Program-made: the position numbers and the translations under genes | From: an uncultured Oscillospiraceae bacterium | GTDB lineage: Bacteria; Bacillota; Clostridia; Oscillospirales; Ruminococcaceae | Direction of reading: 5' to 3' | Assembly (NCBI GenBank): GCA_934464775.1 | Contig: CAKSKG010000008.1 | Location: forward strand, 26,600 to 90,599 | DNA length: 64,000 nucleotides | Shown here: one piece after another, positions 43,094-52,113 of the stretch | How the letters are laid out: every line of letters starts with the position of its first letter | Position numbering within the stretch: the stretch's first letter is position 1 | The notes under the pieces: model-generated | Told to the model about the DNA's origin: nothing | What the model saw: the letters and a program-made list of their open reading frames with translations, nothing else | Databases searched by the model: none

Positions 43094-45211
43094 TTAGCTG
43101 TTTGCATTCTTCTTAGCTTCGAGGTCTGCAAGAGCGTCCTTTCTGGAAAGGTTGATTCTGCCCTGGTTGTCGATCTCCATTACCTTGACAACGATCTCGT
43201 CGCCAACGGATACGATATCTTCAACCTTTTCTACTCTTTGCTTGTCCAGCTTGGAAATATGAACAAGACCGTCCTTGCCGGGTGCGATCTCAACAAATGC
43301 GCCGAAGTTCATAAGACGAACTACCTTGCCCTTGTAGATAGCGCCGATCTCGGGATCGTTTGCGATAGTGTTTACGATCTGGATAGCCTTCTGTGCGCCT
43401 GCAAGATCAATACCGGAAACAAATACGTTGCCGTCATCGTTAATGTCGATCTTTACGCCGCAGTCAGCGGAGATCTTCTGAATAACCTTGCCGCCCTGAC
43501 CGATAACTTCACGGATCTTGTCAACGGGAACCTTTGTGCGGAGCATCTTGGGTGCATATTCGCCGACCTGGGGACGGGGCTCGGGAATAGCCTTCAGCAT
43601 GATCTCGTCAAGGATATAGTCACGAGCCTTGTGAGTCTTTGCAAATGCTTCCTTGATGATATCGTATGTGAGGCCGTCTACCTTGATATCCACCTGGATA
43701 GCTGTGATACCCTTGTGAGTACCGCCAACCTTGAAGTCCATATCGCCGAAGAAGTCCTCAAGACCCTGGATATCAACCATTGTCATGAAGCTGCCGTCAT
43801 CTCTTGTGATAAGACCGCAGGAGATACCTGCAACGGGAGCCTTGATGGGAACGCCTGCATCCATAAGTGCAAGTGTGGAGCCGCAGATAGAGCCCTGAGA
43901 TGTGGAACCGTTGGAGGAAAGAACCTCGGAAACCAGTCTGAGAGCATAGGGGAATTCCTCAACGGAAGGAATTACGGGTTCAAGAGCACGCTCTGCAAGA
44001 GCACCGTGACCGATCTCACGGCGTCCGGGACCTCTTGAAGGCTTTGTCTCGCCTACGGAATAAGAGGGGAAGTTGTAGTGGTGCATATATCTCTTGGAAT
44101 CTTCCTCGTCAAGACCGTCGATCTTCTGAGCGTCGCTTACAGGACCGAGAGTTGCAATTGTGAGAACCTGTGTCTGACCTCTTGTGAAAAGACCCGAACC
44201 GTGAACTCTGGGGAGCAGACCAACCTCGGCAGCAAGAGGACGGATCTCGTCGATACCTCTGCCGTCAACACGCTTGCCCTCATAGAGCCAGTTGCGGACG
44301 ATCTTCTTCTGGAGCTTGTAGATGCACTCGTCGATCATTGCAATCTTTTCGGGATATGTTTCATCGAACTTTGCGTGGATATCGTCCTTGATAGGATTGA
44401 GTCTTTCCTCGCGGACGTTCTTATCGTTTGTATCAAGAGCAAACTTTACTCTTTCGGCAGCGAATTTTTCGATAGCGTCAAACATATCGTGGTCAACTTC
44501 CATTGACTCGAATTCAAACTTCTTCTTGCCGATCTGCTTCTGGATATCGCTGATAAATGCAACGATCTTCTTGATCTCTGTGTGACCCTCGATGATAGCC
44601 TGAAGCATTGTATCATCGTCAACTTCGTTTGCGCCGGCCTCGATCATTACGACCTTCTCGGCTGTACCTGCAACTGTAAGGTTCAGGTCATTGTGTGCTC
44701 TCTGCTCAAGAGTAGGATTGAGAACGATCTGACCGTCAACAAGACCAACGCTGATGCCGCCGATAGGACCGTTCCAGGGAATATCGGAGATAGCGATGGC
44801 AACGGAAGCTGCGATCATGCCTACGATCTCGGGGGAATTGTCGGGGTCAACGGAAAGGACTGTCATAACAACGGAAACGTCGTTGCGCATATCCTTGGGG
44901 AAGAGAGGTCTGATAGGACGGTCAACCATACGGGAAGTAAGGATAGCCTTTTCGGAAGGCTTGCCCTCACGCTTTGTAAAGGAGCCGGGGATCCTTCCCA
45001 CTGCATAGAGCTTTTCCTCATAATCAACGGAAAGAGGGAAGAAGTCAACACCCTCTCTGGGCTTGACGCTTGCCGTAACGTTTGCCATTACGACTGTATC
45101 ACCGTAGTGTACCCAGCAGGAACCGTTGGAAAGCTCACAGGTCTTGCCTGTTTCAACTGTAAGCTCGCGGCCTGCATAAGTGGTCTTGAAAACCTTGTAG
45201 TTATCGAACAT
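43094..45211 (-). CDS. pnp: polyribonucleotide nucleotidyltransferase (PNPase)
   Basis: PNPase degrades RNA phosphorolytically from the 3' end and can add tails. The 705-residue protein has two RNase PH domains (1-225 and about 310-545, with the active-site GSTSQGSICGSTLALMDAG region), the linking all-helical domain, a KH domain (about 552-612, VIGQGGKVIQKIS) and an S1 domain (about 620-690, GKVVRLMNFGAFVEIAPGKDG). Start at 45211 after GGAGG; 45232 is an alternative without a binding site. rpsO lies upstream on the same strand, the usual order. Confidence 0.96.
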   Translation of the reverse strand: MFDNYKVFKTTYAGRELTVETGKTCELSNGSCWVHYGDTVVMANVTASVKPREGVDFFPLSVDYEEKLYAVGRIPGSFTKREGKPSEKAILTSRMVDRPIRPLFPKDMRNDVSVVMTVLSVDPDNSPEIVGMIAASVAIAISDIPWNGPIGGISVGLVDGQIVLNPTLEQRAHNDLNLTVAGTAEKVVMIEAGANEVDDDTMLQAIIEGHTEIKKIVAFISDIQKQIGKKKFEFESMEVDHDMFDAIEKFAAERVKFALDTNDKNVREERLNPIKDDIHAKFDETYPEKIAMIDECIYKLQKKIVRNWLYEGKRVDGRGIDEIRPLAAEVGLLPRVHGSGLFTRGQTQVLTIATLGPVSDAQKIDGLDEEDSKRYMHHYNFPSYSVGETKPSRGPGRREIGHGALAERALEPVIPSVEEFPYALRLVSEVLSSNGSTSQGSICGSTLALMDAGVPIKAPVAGISCGLITRDDGSFMTMVDIQGLEDFFGDMDFKVGGTHKGITAIQVDIKVDGLTYDIIKEAFAKTHKARDYILDEIMLKAIPEPRPQVGEYAPKMLRTKVPVDKIREVIGQGGKVIQKISADCGVKIDINDDGNVFVSGIDLAGAQKAIQIVNTIANDPEIGAIYKGKVVRLMNFGAFVEIAPGKDGLVHISKLDKQRVEKVEDIVSVGDEIVVKVMEIDNQGRINLSRKDALADLEAKKNANS

Positions 45212-45243
45212 TTTTACTGCCTCCTGTAACATTAAAATCGGTT

Positions 45244-45317
45244 GCGGACAGCAGTTTTAGCAATAAATCCTGTCCGCCGTGAAGCCGTCGGATACGATTT
45301 AATGCTAAACAACTGCT
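45244..45317 (-). promoter_or_regulatory. structured leader between rpsO and pnp
   Basis: Two competing pairings are visible: GCGGACAG (45244-45251) with CTGTCCGC (45270-45277), and CAGCAGTTTTAGCA (45249-45262) with TGCTAAACAACTGCTG near 45302-45317. In enteric bacteria pnp mRNA has a leader hairpin cut by RNase III and autoregulated by PNPase; a similar role here is inferred from position only. Confidence 0.45.
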
Positions 45318-45391
45318 GGTCCTTTATGCACGAAAAGGCAGGGCGGAACGAATTGTTATCCGAACCGCTGCTGCCTCTCTGTACGCTTAGA

Positions 45392-45658
45392 TTACTTACG
45401 GATTCCGAGCTTCTCGATCAGAGCACGGTATCTGTTGATGTCCTTCTTAGCAAGGTAGTTAAGAAGGTTACGTCTGCGGCCAACCATCTTGAGAAGACCT
45501 CTTCTGGAGTGGTGGTCGTTCTTGTGAACCTTAAGGTGTTCGTTAAGGTCGTTGATTCTCTTTGTAAGGATAGCAACCTGAACCTCGGGAGAACCTGTGT
45601 CGTTCTCGCTCTTCTTGTTAGCTTCGATAATAGCTGTTTTTTCTTCTTTGCGCATCAT
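45392..45658 (-). CDS. rpsO: 30S ribosomal protein S15
   Basis: The 88-residue ribosomal protein S15 binds the central domain of 16S rRNA early in assembly. The sequence has the family blocks DTGSPEVQVAILTKRINDLNEHL (residues about 20-42), HKNDHHSRRGLL and GRRRNLLNYLAKKD. Normal length. AGAGGTG precedes the ATG. It begins the rpsO-pnp unit and has a promoter at 45783-45811 with a 120-base leader. Confidence 0.98.
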   Translation of the reverse strand: MMRKEEKTAIIEANKKSENDTGSPEVQVAILTKRINDLNEHLKVHKNDHHSRRGLLKMVGRRRNLLNYLAKKDINRYRALIEKLGIRK

Positions 45659-45811
45659 AATAAAAGCACCTCTTTAAAATATTTCCGCCGTCCAGGTGAT
45701 CGGCAGGCAAAATTCCTTAATAAATAAGGCGTAACCCGAAAGCCGAGACGGGGATCCGCTGCACCAATAGCACAACATATGTATTATAACACACATTTTT
45801 TGTTTTGTAAA
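45659..45811 (-). promoter_or_regulatory. rpsO promoter and leader
   Basis: Minus strand TTTACA (45806-45811) and TATAAT (45783-45788) with a 17-base spacer. The leader of about 120 bases contains G+C-rich pairing segments (CCCG and CGGG around 45737-45753; GCCGTCC region 45690). S15 often represses its own translation through leader structure in bacteria; no known class could be identified by eye. Confidence 0.65.
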
Positions 45812-45888
45812 GGGGTTTTTGTGATTTTACAAAAATTTTTATCCGACAAACATTTTTATATAACTTTGCACAAACCGTTAACATTTGC

Positions 45889-45917
45889 TTGCAATGAGCC
45901 GATAATTATGGTATAAT
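45889..45917 (+). promoter_or_regulatory. promoter of the FtsX-like permease gene
   Basis: TTGCAA (45889-45894), 17-base spacer, TATAAT (45912-45917), 45 bases upstream of the start codon. Confidence 0.75.
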
Positions 45918-45961
45918 CTGAGTAGCAAATTCAAGTTCAGCCGAAAGGTCGGGTATATTAT

Positions 45962-48622
45962 ATGTCATTTCTCAGCAATACTGCTGCAAGATATCTTAAA
46001 AACCGAAAGCGCCATACTGTCCTCACCGAGGTCGGCATAGTTCTTTCCGTTGTGCTTATGACCGTTGTGCTTGTTGCCGTAAGCACCGTTATCTGCACAA
46101 GGCAGAATATAATCAGCCATGTGAACGGTACGTATGACGTTATTTTCAATGATCTTACAAAGGATCAGCTTATCCGGATATCCAATATGGATATCTTTGA
46201 AAAAAACAACAAATACGCAATATCCTATTACACCGATGAGATATACAAAAATTCCGAGGAAAGCGGCAATGAGATAAATTATCTTACCGATAAAAACGGA
46301 AACATCATCGCCGATTCGTTTTTGAGGATAGAATCGGACAACTGCGATATGCTGCCTTATGATCTTACCGATATCACCGAGGGCAGGCTTCCCGAAAAAA
46401 ACGGCGAGATAGTTATTTCCGACCGTGATACGGAGCTTCTCGGAGTTTCTTCGGTGGGTGATACATTAAGGCTTGTGAAGCTGGAATGCGAAACGGGAAA
46501 TGCCGACAGGGATTTCTCCGATGATGAATGGTATAAGGAGCTTGCCGCTTCGGGCTATGCTTCCGTCCCCGCAGAGCTGGACGATACCTATAATATAACA
46601 GGTGCAAAGCAGCTTGAATATACCGTTGTGGGGCTAAGCAAAAATTACAGCATCATAAGCTACAATGATTCCGAAATGGGTTCGGCTTTTACGCAGCTTG
46701 ACAAGCTGCTGCTCAGATTCGGCGATAAGCAGAACGATTTTTACTGGGACATGGATAAGGCGTTTGCCGCTCTTGGGCTGGAGATAGATGACTTTTCCTA
46801 TTCGTTCAATCAGGATTATCTGAACAGCATAAACAAGGGTGTTACCGCACGCAATTACAATACCATGATGTATATTCTTATATATCTTGCGGTATTTCTT
46901 ATCATGTTCTGCGTGAGAATGGTCATCGACAACTCCTTTGAGATATCCTCACACGAGCGCATCAGACAGTTCGGCGTGCTTCGTGCGGTGGGTGCTTCAA
47001 AGAAGCAGATACTGGGCATACTTATCCATGAAGCATTGTGGCTCTCGCTGTTCGGCGTGCCTGTGGGACTTGTGCTGGGCTGCGGCTTCTCGGCACTTAT
47101 TTATAATATAATAAGCCACATCGACGCACTCAGCTATATAAGCAGAGCATACGATCTTCGCAGTATGCTTGAATTCCGCATTTCACCGACAGGCATAGCT
47201 TCGGCGGCGGTTATCGGCGTGCTGTGGGTAATTATTTCGGCAGTGGGTACGGGAATGCGTGTTAATAAGGTATCTCCTGTTGAGGCTATGAGAGCCGCAG
47301 GCAAAAAGGTGCGCCTGCGTTCCCGTGAAAAAAAGGCTTCGGGAGAAAAAATGGGCATAGAGCGCCTTATCGCTTTCAGAAGCATTCGCCGAAACAACAA
47401 GCGCTATCTGATAACACTTGTGTCGATGATACTCAGCATAGTTATGTTTACGGGCTTTTCGTATGCCCTTGAGGTGGTTCACGGCAGAGTCGATGAGCTT
47501 TATTCCGAAAGCAATGCTCCCTTTGACTATGAGATAACACTTACAAGCGACAATGCGTCGGCTGCACCCGATGCGGAAACGCTTATATCCGATTCTGGAC
47601 TTTTCTCTGCCGCACAGTATGATTCATATACATATATTATTGTACGTGCAGGCGATGATGTCAACGGAAATCAGAAGGTGTCTGGATACTATTATATGCA
47701 GCTGCACCCGATAAACAGCCGGACCTATGAAAAACTGACGGGAAGATCCGATTATTCCGATTTTGAAGCTTCGGGAAAGCTGATCTTCTGCAATACGGTC
47801 AGCGGAAGCAGCTATCAGCTTTACAGCACCGTACCCGACAGCGTGACGGGCAATCCTTTTGTAAATTATATCGCTTATGATGAGATACAGCTGGGGATAT
47901 ACGGCACCTTTGAGACGGACATGGATATGTATAAGAGCACGGCTGACAGCATAATCGCCTGTGTTCCCGAGGATATGTTTGAAAAGCTTGTGACCGAATA
48001 CGGCGGAGATTCAAGGTTCACGGAACGTCAGAATGATGACGGCACGGAAACCGGCATATATGAGCGCACCGTGTACGCAAGTGCGGCAGAGGGAATGAAT
48101 GATGAGGCGGCAGAATGGCTTTCAAAGCATTATTACGGCAGATATACCGATAACTACACTCAGCGCAATATCCTTGAAGCACTGCTCTGCGTCATAAAAA
48201 TTGGCGGATATTCCGCAATATCCGTTCTGACGCTTATTGCTGCGGTGAATATCGTGAATATCATTTCCACCAATGTTCTTAACAGAACAGCGGAGATAGG
48301 AATGCTCCGTGCCTGCGGAATGTCCTCAAAGCAGATAATAAAAATGGTGCTTAACGAAAGCTGTATGTATGCACTGATGTCCGCATTGGCATCGGCGGCG
48401 GCTGTTGAAATAATTATCGCACTTATCTATGTTCCGTTCCGATTCGGCGGTTCAACGGTAACTATGGACGATATGCCCGTTAAGCTTTCGTTCATTGCTC
48501 CGCTGAAATATCTGCTGGCGGCTTCTGCGGCGGCATTTGCGGCGGCAGCCTGTGCGGCGGTGCCTGCGGCAAAGAGAATAATCAAAACTCCGATAGTTGA
48601 TGCGATAGAAGAAACGGAATGA
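45962..48622 (+). CDS. FtsX-like ABC transporter permease (MacB/BceB type), large
   Basis: The 886-residue protein has the layout TM1, a large extracellular domain (about 45-300), three helices (FtsX domain, YILIYLAVFLIMFCVRMVI, FGVLRAVGASKKQILGILIHE), a second TM and extracellular domain (about 470-740) and a final FtsX domain with GMLRACGMSSKQIIKMVLNE. Such 8-helix permeases work with a LolD/MacB-type ATPase in export, lipoprotein handling or peptide resistance. No ATPase gene is adjacent, which is unusual. GAAAGGTCGGG precedes the ATG. EamA follows 30 bases later. Confidence 0.88.
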   Translation: MSFLSNTAARYLKNRKRHTVLTEVGIVLSVVLMTVVLVAVSTVICTRQNIISHVNGTYDVIFNDLTKDQLIRISNMDIFEKNNKYAISYYTDEIYKNSEESGNEINYLTDKNGNIIADSFLRIESDNCDMLPYDLTDITEGRLPEKNGEIVISDRDTELLGVSSVGDTLRLVKLECETGNADRDFSDDEWYKELAASGYASVPAELDDTYNITGAKQLEYTVVGLSKNYSIISYNDSEMGSAFTQLDKLLLRFGDKQNDFYWDMDKAFAALGLEIDDFSYSFNQDYLNSINKGVTARNYNTMMYILIYLAVFLIMFCVRMVIDNSFEISSHERIRQFGVLRAVGASKKQILGILIHEALWLSLFGVPVGLVLGCGFSALIYNIISHIDALSYISRAYDLRSMLEFRISPTGIASAAVIGVLWVIISAVGTGMRVNKVSPVEAMRAAGKKVRLRSREKKASGEKMGIERLIAFRSIRRNNKRYLITLVSMILSIVMFTGFSYALEVVHGRVDELYSESNAPFDYEITLTSDNASAAPDAETLISDSGLFSAAQYDSYTYIIVRAGDDVNGNQKVSGYYYMQLHPINSRTYEKLTGRSDYSDFEASGKLIFCNTVSGSSYQLYSTVPDSVTGNPFVNYIAYDEIQLGIYGTFETDMDMYKSTADSIIACVPEDMFEKLVTEYGGDSRFTERQNDDGTETGIYERTVYASAAEGMNDEAAEWLSKHYYGRYTDNYTQRNILEALLCVIKIGGYSAISVLTLIAAVNIVNIISTNVLNRTAEIGMLRACGMSSKQIIKMVLNESCMYALMSALASAAAVEIIIALIYVPFRFGGSTVTMDDMPVKLSFIAPLKYLLAASAAAFAAAACAAVPAAKRIIKTPIVDAIEETE

Positions 48623-48652
48623 CCGCTGCGGCAGGAAAGGAAATGTTTTTTA

Positions 48653-49510
48653 ATGGATAACCGCAGACAGGGAATAATCTATATAATAATGGCAGCGTTT
48701 TTCTTTGCGCTGATGAATCTTTTCATTCGTCTTTCGGGCGATGTTCCCACGATGCAGAAGTGCTTTTTCAGAAATGCGGTGGCGGCTGTGTTTGCCGCTG
48801 CCGTGCTGATAAAAGAGGGAAAGGGCTTCCGACCGAAGAAAGGTAATGTAAAGTATCTGTTTTTGCGTGCTGTATTGGGCACGGCAGGACTTATCTGCAA
48901 CTTTTACGCCGTTGACAGGCTCAATATAGCCGATGCATCGGTGCTGAACAAGCTTTCGCCTTTTTTTGCGATAATATGCTCGGTGTTTATTCTGGGAGAA
49001 TATGCCGACAAGGTGGAATGGGCGCTGGTCATAACAGCTTTTGCAGGGGCTTTGTTTGTTGTTAAGCCGACGTTTTCGGGAGGCTCTGTCCCTGCACTGA
49101 TCGGACTTGCGGGAGGATTTTTTGCGGGAGCTGCCTATACATTTGTAAGAAAGCTTGGTCAGAGGGGAGAACGGGGACCGCTTATCGTCCTGTTTTTCTC
49201 GCTGTTTTCGTGTTTATGTACCGTTCCGCAGCTGATATTCAATTATTCGCCCGTGAGCGGAAAACAGCTTCTGTTCCTTATTCTTACGGGACTGGCGGCG
49301 GCAGGAGGTCAGTTCAGCATCACTGCGGCATACACAAAAGCTCCCGCAAAGGAGATATCCGTTTACGATTACACCCAGGTCATATTCGCAGCGCTTATGG
49401 GATTTGCTTTTCTGGGGCAGGTACCCGATATTCTCAGTGTTGTGGGATATGTGATAATAATTGCGGCTGCAATTATAAAATGGAGATACAGCAATAAAAA
49501 AGATGCATAA
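48653..49510 (+). CDS. EamA/DMT-superfamily transporter
   Basis: A 285-residue, ten-helix drug/metabolite transporter with two EamA repeats (1-140 and 145-283): FFALMNLFIRLSGDVPTMQK, VKYLFLRAVLGTAGLICNFY, DASVLNKLSPFFAIICSVFI and the second half end GFAFLGQVPDILSVVGYVII. The family exports amino acids, nucleobases or other metabolites. GGAAAGGAAATG precedes the start. It is probably co-transcribed with the permease gene. Substrate unknown. Confidence 0.88.
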   Translation: MDNRRQGIIYIIMAAFFFALMNLFIRLSGDVPTMQKCFFRNAVAAVFAAAVLIKEGKGFRPKKGNVKYLFLRAVLGTAGLICNFYAVDRLNIADASVLNKLSPFFAIICSVFILGEYADKVEWALVITAFAGALFVVKPTFSGGSVPALIGLAGGFFAGAAYTFVRKLGQRGERGPLIVLFFSLFSCLCTVPQLIFNYSPVSGKQLLFLILTGLAAAGGQFSITAAYTKAPAKEISVYDYTQVIFAALMGFAFLGQVPDILSVVGYVIIIAAAIIKWRYSNKKDA

Positions 49511-49513
49511 AAC

Positions 49514-49549
49514 AACGCTCTTCCGTGAATTTTCGGGAGAGCGTTATTT
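49514..49549. terminator. bidirectional terminator after the EamA gene
   Basis: AACGCTCT (49514-49521) pairs with AGAGCGTT (49538-49545), followed by ATTTTA. It can also serve the convergent microprotein gene on the minus strand. Confidence 0.75.
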
Positions 49550-49588
49550 TATGCTTATCGGAAACAATCCGAAGCAGTCAGCAATTTC

Positions 49589-49732
49589 TTAGTTCTGCTG
49601 CTGATTGTTTCCGCGGCAGTTCTTGTTTTCCTGACGGTTCTGCTGATTCTGACGGGTGTTCTGCTGCTGATTCTGATTGTTCTGCTGGTTCTGCTGGTTG
49701 CAGTTGTTCTGATTGCAGTTTCTGTTTGACAT
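49589..49732 (-). CDS. 47-residue Asn/Gln-rich microprotein
   Basis: This small gene was found by reading the minus strand: AAAGGAG lies eight bases before the ATG at 49732, and the frame runs 47 codons to a TAA. The product is almost only Asn and Gln (over 60 percent by my count), with some Arg, Cys and Ser; it begins MSNRNCNQNNCNQQNQQ and ends CRGNNQQQN. Four Cys appear, two of them in NC-containing repeats near the start. The complementary strand gives a Ser/Asp/Cys-rich frame that is a shadow. Its strong binding site, terminator and promoter-like sequence argue for a real gene. A spore-coat or spore-core role is one guess; function unknown. Confidence 0.72.
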   Translation of the reverse strand: MSNRNCNQNNCNQQNQQNNQNQQQNTRQNQQNRQENKNCRGNNQQQN

Positions 49733-49755
49733 GGTATCATCTCCTTTACGGAATT

Positions 49756-49784
49756 TATTATGTGATCATCTGCGGATAAAATTC
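49756..49784 (-). promoter_or_regulatory. candidate sporulation-type promoter of the microprotein
   Basis: On the minus strand GAATT (49780-49784), 17 bases, then CATAATA (49756-49762). This is similar to the forespore sigma-G pattern (GNATR, about 18 bases, CATNNTA). No sigma-A consensus fits better at this distance from the start codon. Inference from pattern only. Confidence 0.4.
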
Positions 49785-49823
49785 ATGGAAAATTATTCTT
49801 GCGATAAAATTTTGACTTTTTTG

Positions 49824-49852
49824 TTGACAAATGTTTTAAGATATGTTATACT
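49824..49852 (+). promoter_or_regulatory. promoter of the zinc-ribbon membrane protein
   Basis: TTGACA (49824-49829), 17-base spacer, TATACT (49847-49852). The start codon is 67 bases downstream. Confidence 0.8.
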
Positions 49853-49918
49853 GCAAAATATGATAATGTTCGGCATAAAAACAATTACAAAAGCAGTCGG
49901 ACGGAAAAGGGGTATTTT

Positions 49919-50263
49919 ATGAAAACAGCATTAAAGGTATTTGCATGGATGGTATGGTTAGCGTTTGGGGCAGTTGTGATTATAACGGTGTTGGATATGC
50001 TTGACAGTTATTATATGGGAATGAGCTTTATGATAGTTATTGCATACGGTATGGCAGGCGGCATAATCGGAACGCTTCTTTATGCCGCTTCTATTCATCT
50101 TGAACATCAGGAGGAGATAATCTCGGCTCTTCATAAGCTGAATGCATCGTCACTTCCAAAAACTGCCGTAAATACCGAAAAAAATGAATGGATATGTCCG
50201 AAATGCGGTCAGAAAAATCCGTCCGCAAGCATTTCATGCAGGGACTGCGGAACATATAAGTAA
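49919..50263 (+). CDS. small membrane protein with C-terminal zinc ribbon
   Basis: The 114-residue protein has two membrane helices (about 5-26 and 36-58), a short helical segment (HLEHQEEIISALHKL) and a C-terminal zinc ribbon with four Cys in WICPKCGQKN and CRDCGTYK. The start at 49919 follows AAAAGGGG. I know no characterised homologue. Two-helix proteins with a cytosolic zinc ribbon are frequent in Firmicutes, often of unknown function. Monocistronic. Confidence 0.8.
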   Translation: MKTALKVFAWMVWLAFGAVVIITVLDMLDSYYMGMSFMIVIAYGMAGGIIGTLLYAASIHLEHQEEIISALHKLNASSLPKTAVNTEKNEWICPKCGQKNPSASISCRDCGTYK

Positions 50264-50266
50264 AAA

Positions 50267-50307
50267 CAAGGCAATACCGCAAGCATTATGCGGCATTGCC
50301 TTGTTCC
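50267..50307. terminator. bidirectional terminator between zinc-ribbon gene and peptidase
   Basis: CAAGGCAATACCGC (50267-50280) pairs with its complement with one mismatch (50290-50303); T-rich on both sides. Confidence 0.85.
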
Positions 50308-50316
50308 TTTTTTATA

Positions 50317-51882
50317 TTACTGTCTGCCGTAATCATATTCCAGCACACGTTCCACTGCTTCAAACTGCTTGTCGGAAAGTATCGTATCGTTCGGATCAAA
50401 GCTGTTAACGTAATCTATGCATTCGCCGATCGTCATAATGTGTTCCTTTTCCGAAGCCAATACCTTTATGCAGACGTTTTGACTGCGGCTTGCGACAGAA
50501 TCCTTCCAGCTGTATGTACCGTTTTTATATGCCGAATAGAATGATGTTTCCTGAGCATAGCCGTAGGAATCCAGAGTTATTCCCGTGCCTATGCGGAGCA
50601 GGTCTACCACGGCTGAGAATCGGCAGCCGCTATCAATATTCGGCAGCTGATCGAATTTTACGCTGTGATATCCCGCATACGGCTCATATCCCGACTGTTC
50701 GTATATAAGTTCGCCGTCCGTGGGAGTGCCGCCCTCGGGAATATTTTTGTATATCCTTATCCTGTACGGAACATCGGCGTCAGATGTCCAGAAGCCCACG
50801 CCGTTTATGGTTTCATCGGAAGCCGCCGTGAAGATGTTTCCGCCCGATATATAGTTTGATGGATAGCGTGTAAATGTCTTGACATTGCCGTCGTACTGAT
50901 ATATCCTGTCATATTCTTTATCTGCCGCCATTTTTATGCTGCCAACGGTTTTCATGGACTTGTCATAGTATGAAATGTAGAAAAGTCCGCTGTTTCCCCA
51001 GTCGGCGCCCCAGCTGTTTTTGATTATCCATGCTCCGTCGGCAGGGGGCTGCGAAAGATTGGCACCTGTTTTGAAATTTGTACTGCTGAAGCTGTCGTCC
51101 CAGCCAACTATTGTAACGGCGTGATTCGGAGATGTGGAATTTGGGCAGTAATAGGCATAGTTTGAAGTATTGAGATAGCTGTTGCTGCTGTAAAATGAAA
51201 GAAATACTCCGCCGTTTTCAAATACAGCGGTCTTTATTGATGAGATATCGTTTTTATCGAACATCTGCATACTTTCAAGACCGTACAGAGATGTGTACCT
51301 CATGGTTTCGGGAAGAGGGGAGTCCGTGCTTTGTGGCACCAGTGATTCATAAACCGGACCCGAGCCTCTTGCCATAAGATAGGTCACATCATTAAGATTA
51401 CCGCCCTTGTTGTAAGCCTTGATTCCCAGTTCATTTTTAACGTCTCCGTAAAGAGGGTCATTTGTGTCGAGAGGACCTGTTCCGTTTGTGAACCATGCCA
51501 TGTATTTTTCGGAAAGGTCAATATTTATGCTTTCCAGACGCTGAGTTATCAGATTGGATTCAACGGCTGCCATTCCCGCAAAAGCCCAGCAAAGACCGTC
51601 CTTTCCCTGATTTTTCACCGATGTCATTCGTCCCTCATCGTAAAGGTTGTAATATGGCAGGGTGCAGATATACATTTCGGCATCGGGCAGAAGATCAAAA
51701 AATACCTCGCTGCCGTTTTCGTCAACATATATTATATCATCATAGCCGTTTTCGGAGGGTATCTCCACGATGGAGATATCATCTTCCGCAGATTCATCAT
51801 CATAAGCATAAGAGGCTGTGCCTGATGCAGTTATCACAGCTGCTGCGCAGAGCAGAGCGGCAAGCCGCATTTTTCTTTTCAT
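50317..51882 (-). CDS. secreted papain-like (C1) cysteine peptidase with lectin-like domain and C-terminal tail module
   Basis: The 521-residue protein has a signal peptide (1-27), a C1A peptidase domain (about 85-315) with Gln92, nucleophile Cys98 (KDGLCWAFAGMAAVES), His254 (PNHAVTIVGWDD) and Asn289 (IIKNSWGADWG), and a beta-rich domain (about 330-475) of the lectin-like type seen behind bacterial C1 peptidases. The last 38 residues (484-521, MTIGECIDYVNSF to VERVLEYDY) closely match the end of the GH5 cellulase encoded divergently. Acidic segment 28-60 could be a short pro-region. Likely cell-surface or secreted protein degradation. Confidence 0.9.
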   Translation of the reverse strand: MKRKMRLAALLCAAAVITASGTASYAYDDESAEDDISIVEIPSENGYDDIIYVDENGSEVFFDLLPDAEMYICTLPYYNLYDEGRMTSVKNQGKDGLCWAFAGMAAVESNLITQRLESINIDLSEKYMAWFTNGTGPLDTNDPLYGDVKNELGIKAYNKGGNLNDVTYLMARGSGPVYESLVPQSTDSPLPETMRYTSLYGLESMQMFDKNDISSIKTAVFENGGVFLSFYSSNSYLNTSNYAYYCPNSTSPNHAVTIVGWDDSFSSTNFKTGANLSQPPADGAWIIKNSWGADWGNSGLFYISYYDKSMKTVGSIKMAADKEYDRIYQYDGNVKTFTRYPSNYISGGNIFTAASDETINGVGFWTSDADVPYRIRIYKNIPEGGTPTDGELIYEQSGYEPYAGYHSVKFDQLPNIDSGCRFSAVVDLLRIGTGITLDSYGYAQETSFYSAYKNGTYSWKDSVASRSQNVCIKVLASEKEHIMTIGECIDYVNSFDPNDTILSDKQFEAVERVLEYDYGRQ

Positions 51883-52038
51883 TAATTTTCACTTCCTTTA
51901 CGGTGCTGATCGTATTATACTTTATATTATATCAGCAAATAAATATTTTTACAAGAGAATAAGAAAGATATCAATAGAAACAATAAACAATTTGCAAAGA
52001 TATATTTATATACATTTAACAAATTATATGCTTTAATA

Positions 52039-52067
52039 TTGCCGACAGTAACAAAATGTGATATAAT
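52039..52067 (+). promoter_or_regulatory. promoter of the GH5 cellulase
   Basis: TTGCCG (52039-52044), 17-base spacer, TATAAT (52062-52067), 46 bases before the start codon. A TATAAT on the opposite strand near 51915-51925 probably serves the divergent peptidase. Confidence 0.7.
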
Positions 52068-52113
52068 ATATAATGTATAGGTTTGATCAACTTCTGTATG
52101 AAGGGAGTAAAAA

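Noticed and set aside
49525..49779. Ser/Asp/Cys-rich frame on the plus strand
   Set aside because: It is the complement of the Asn/Gln-rich microprotein, which has the better ribosome binding site and terminator.
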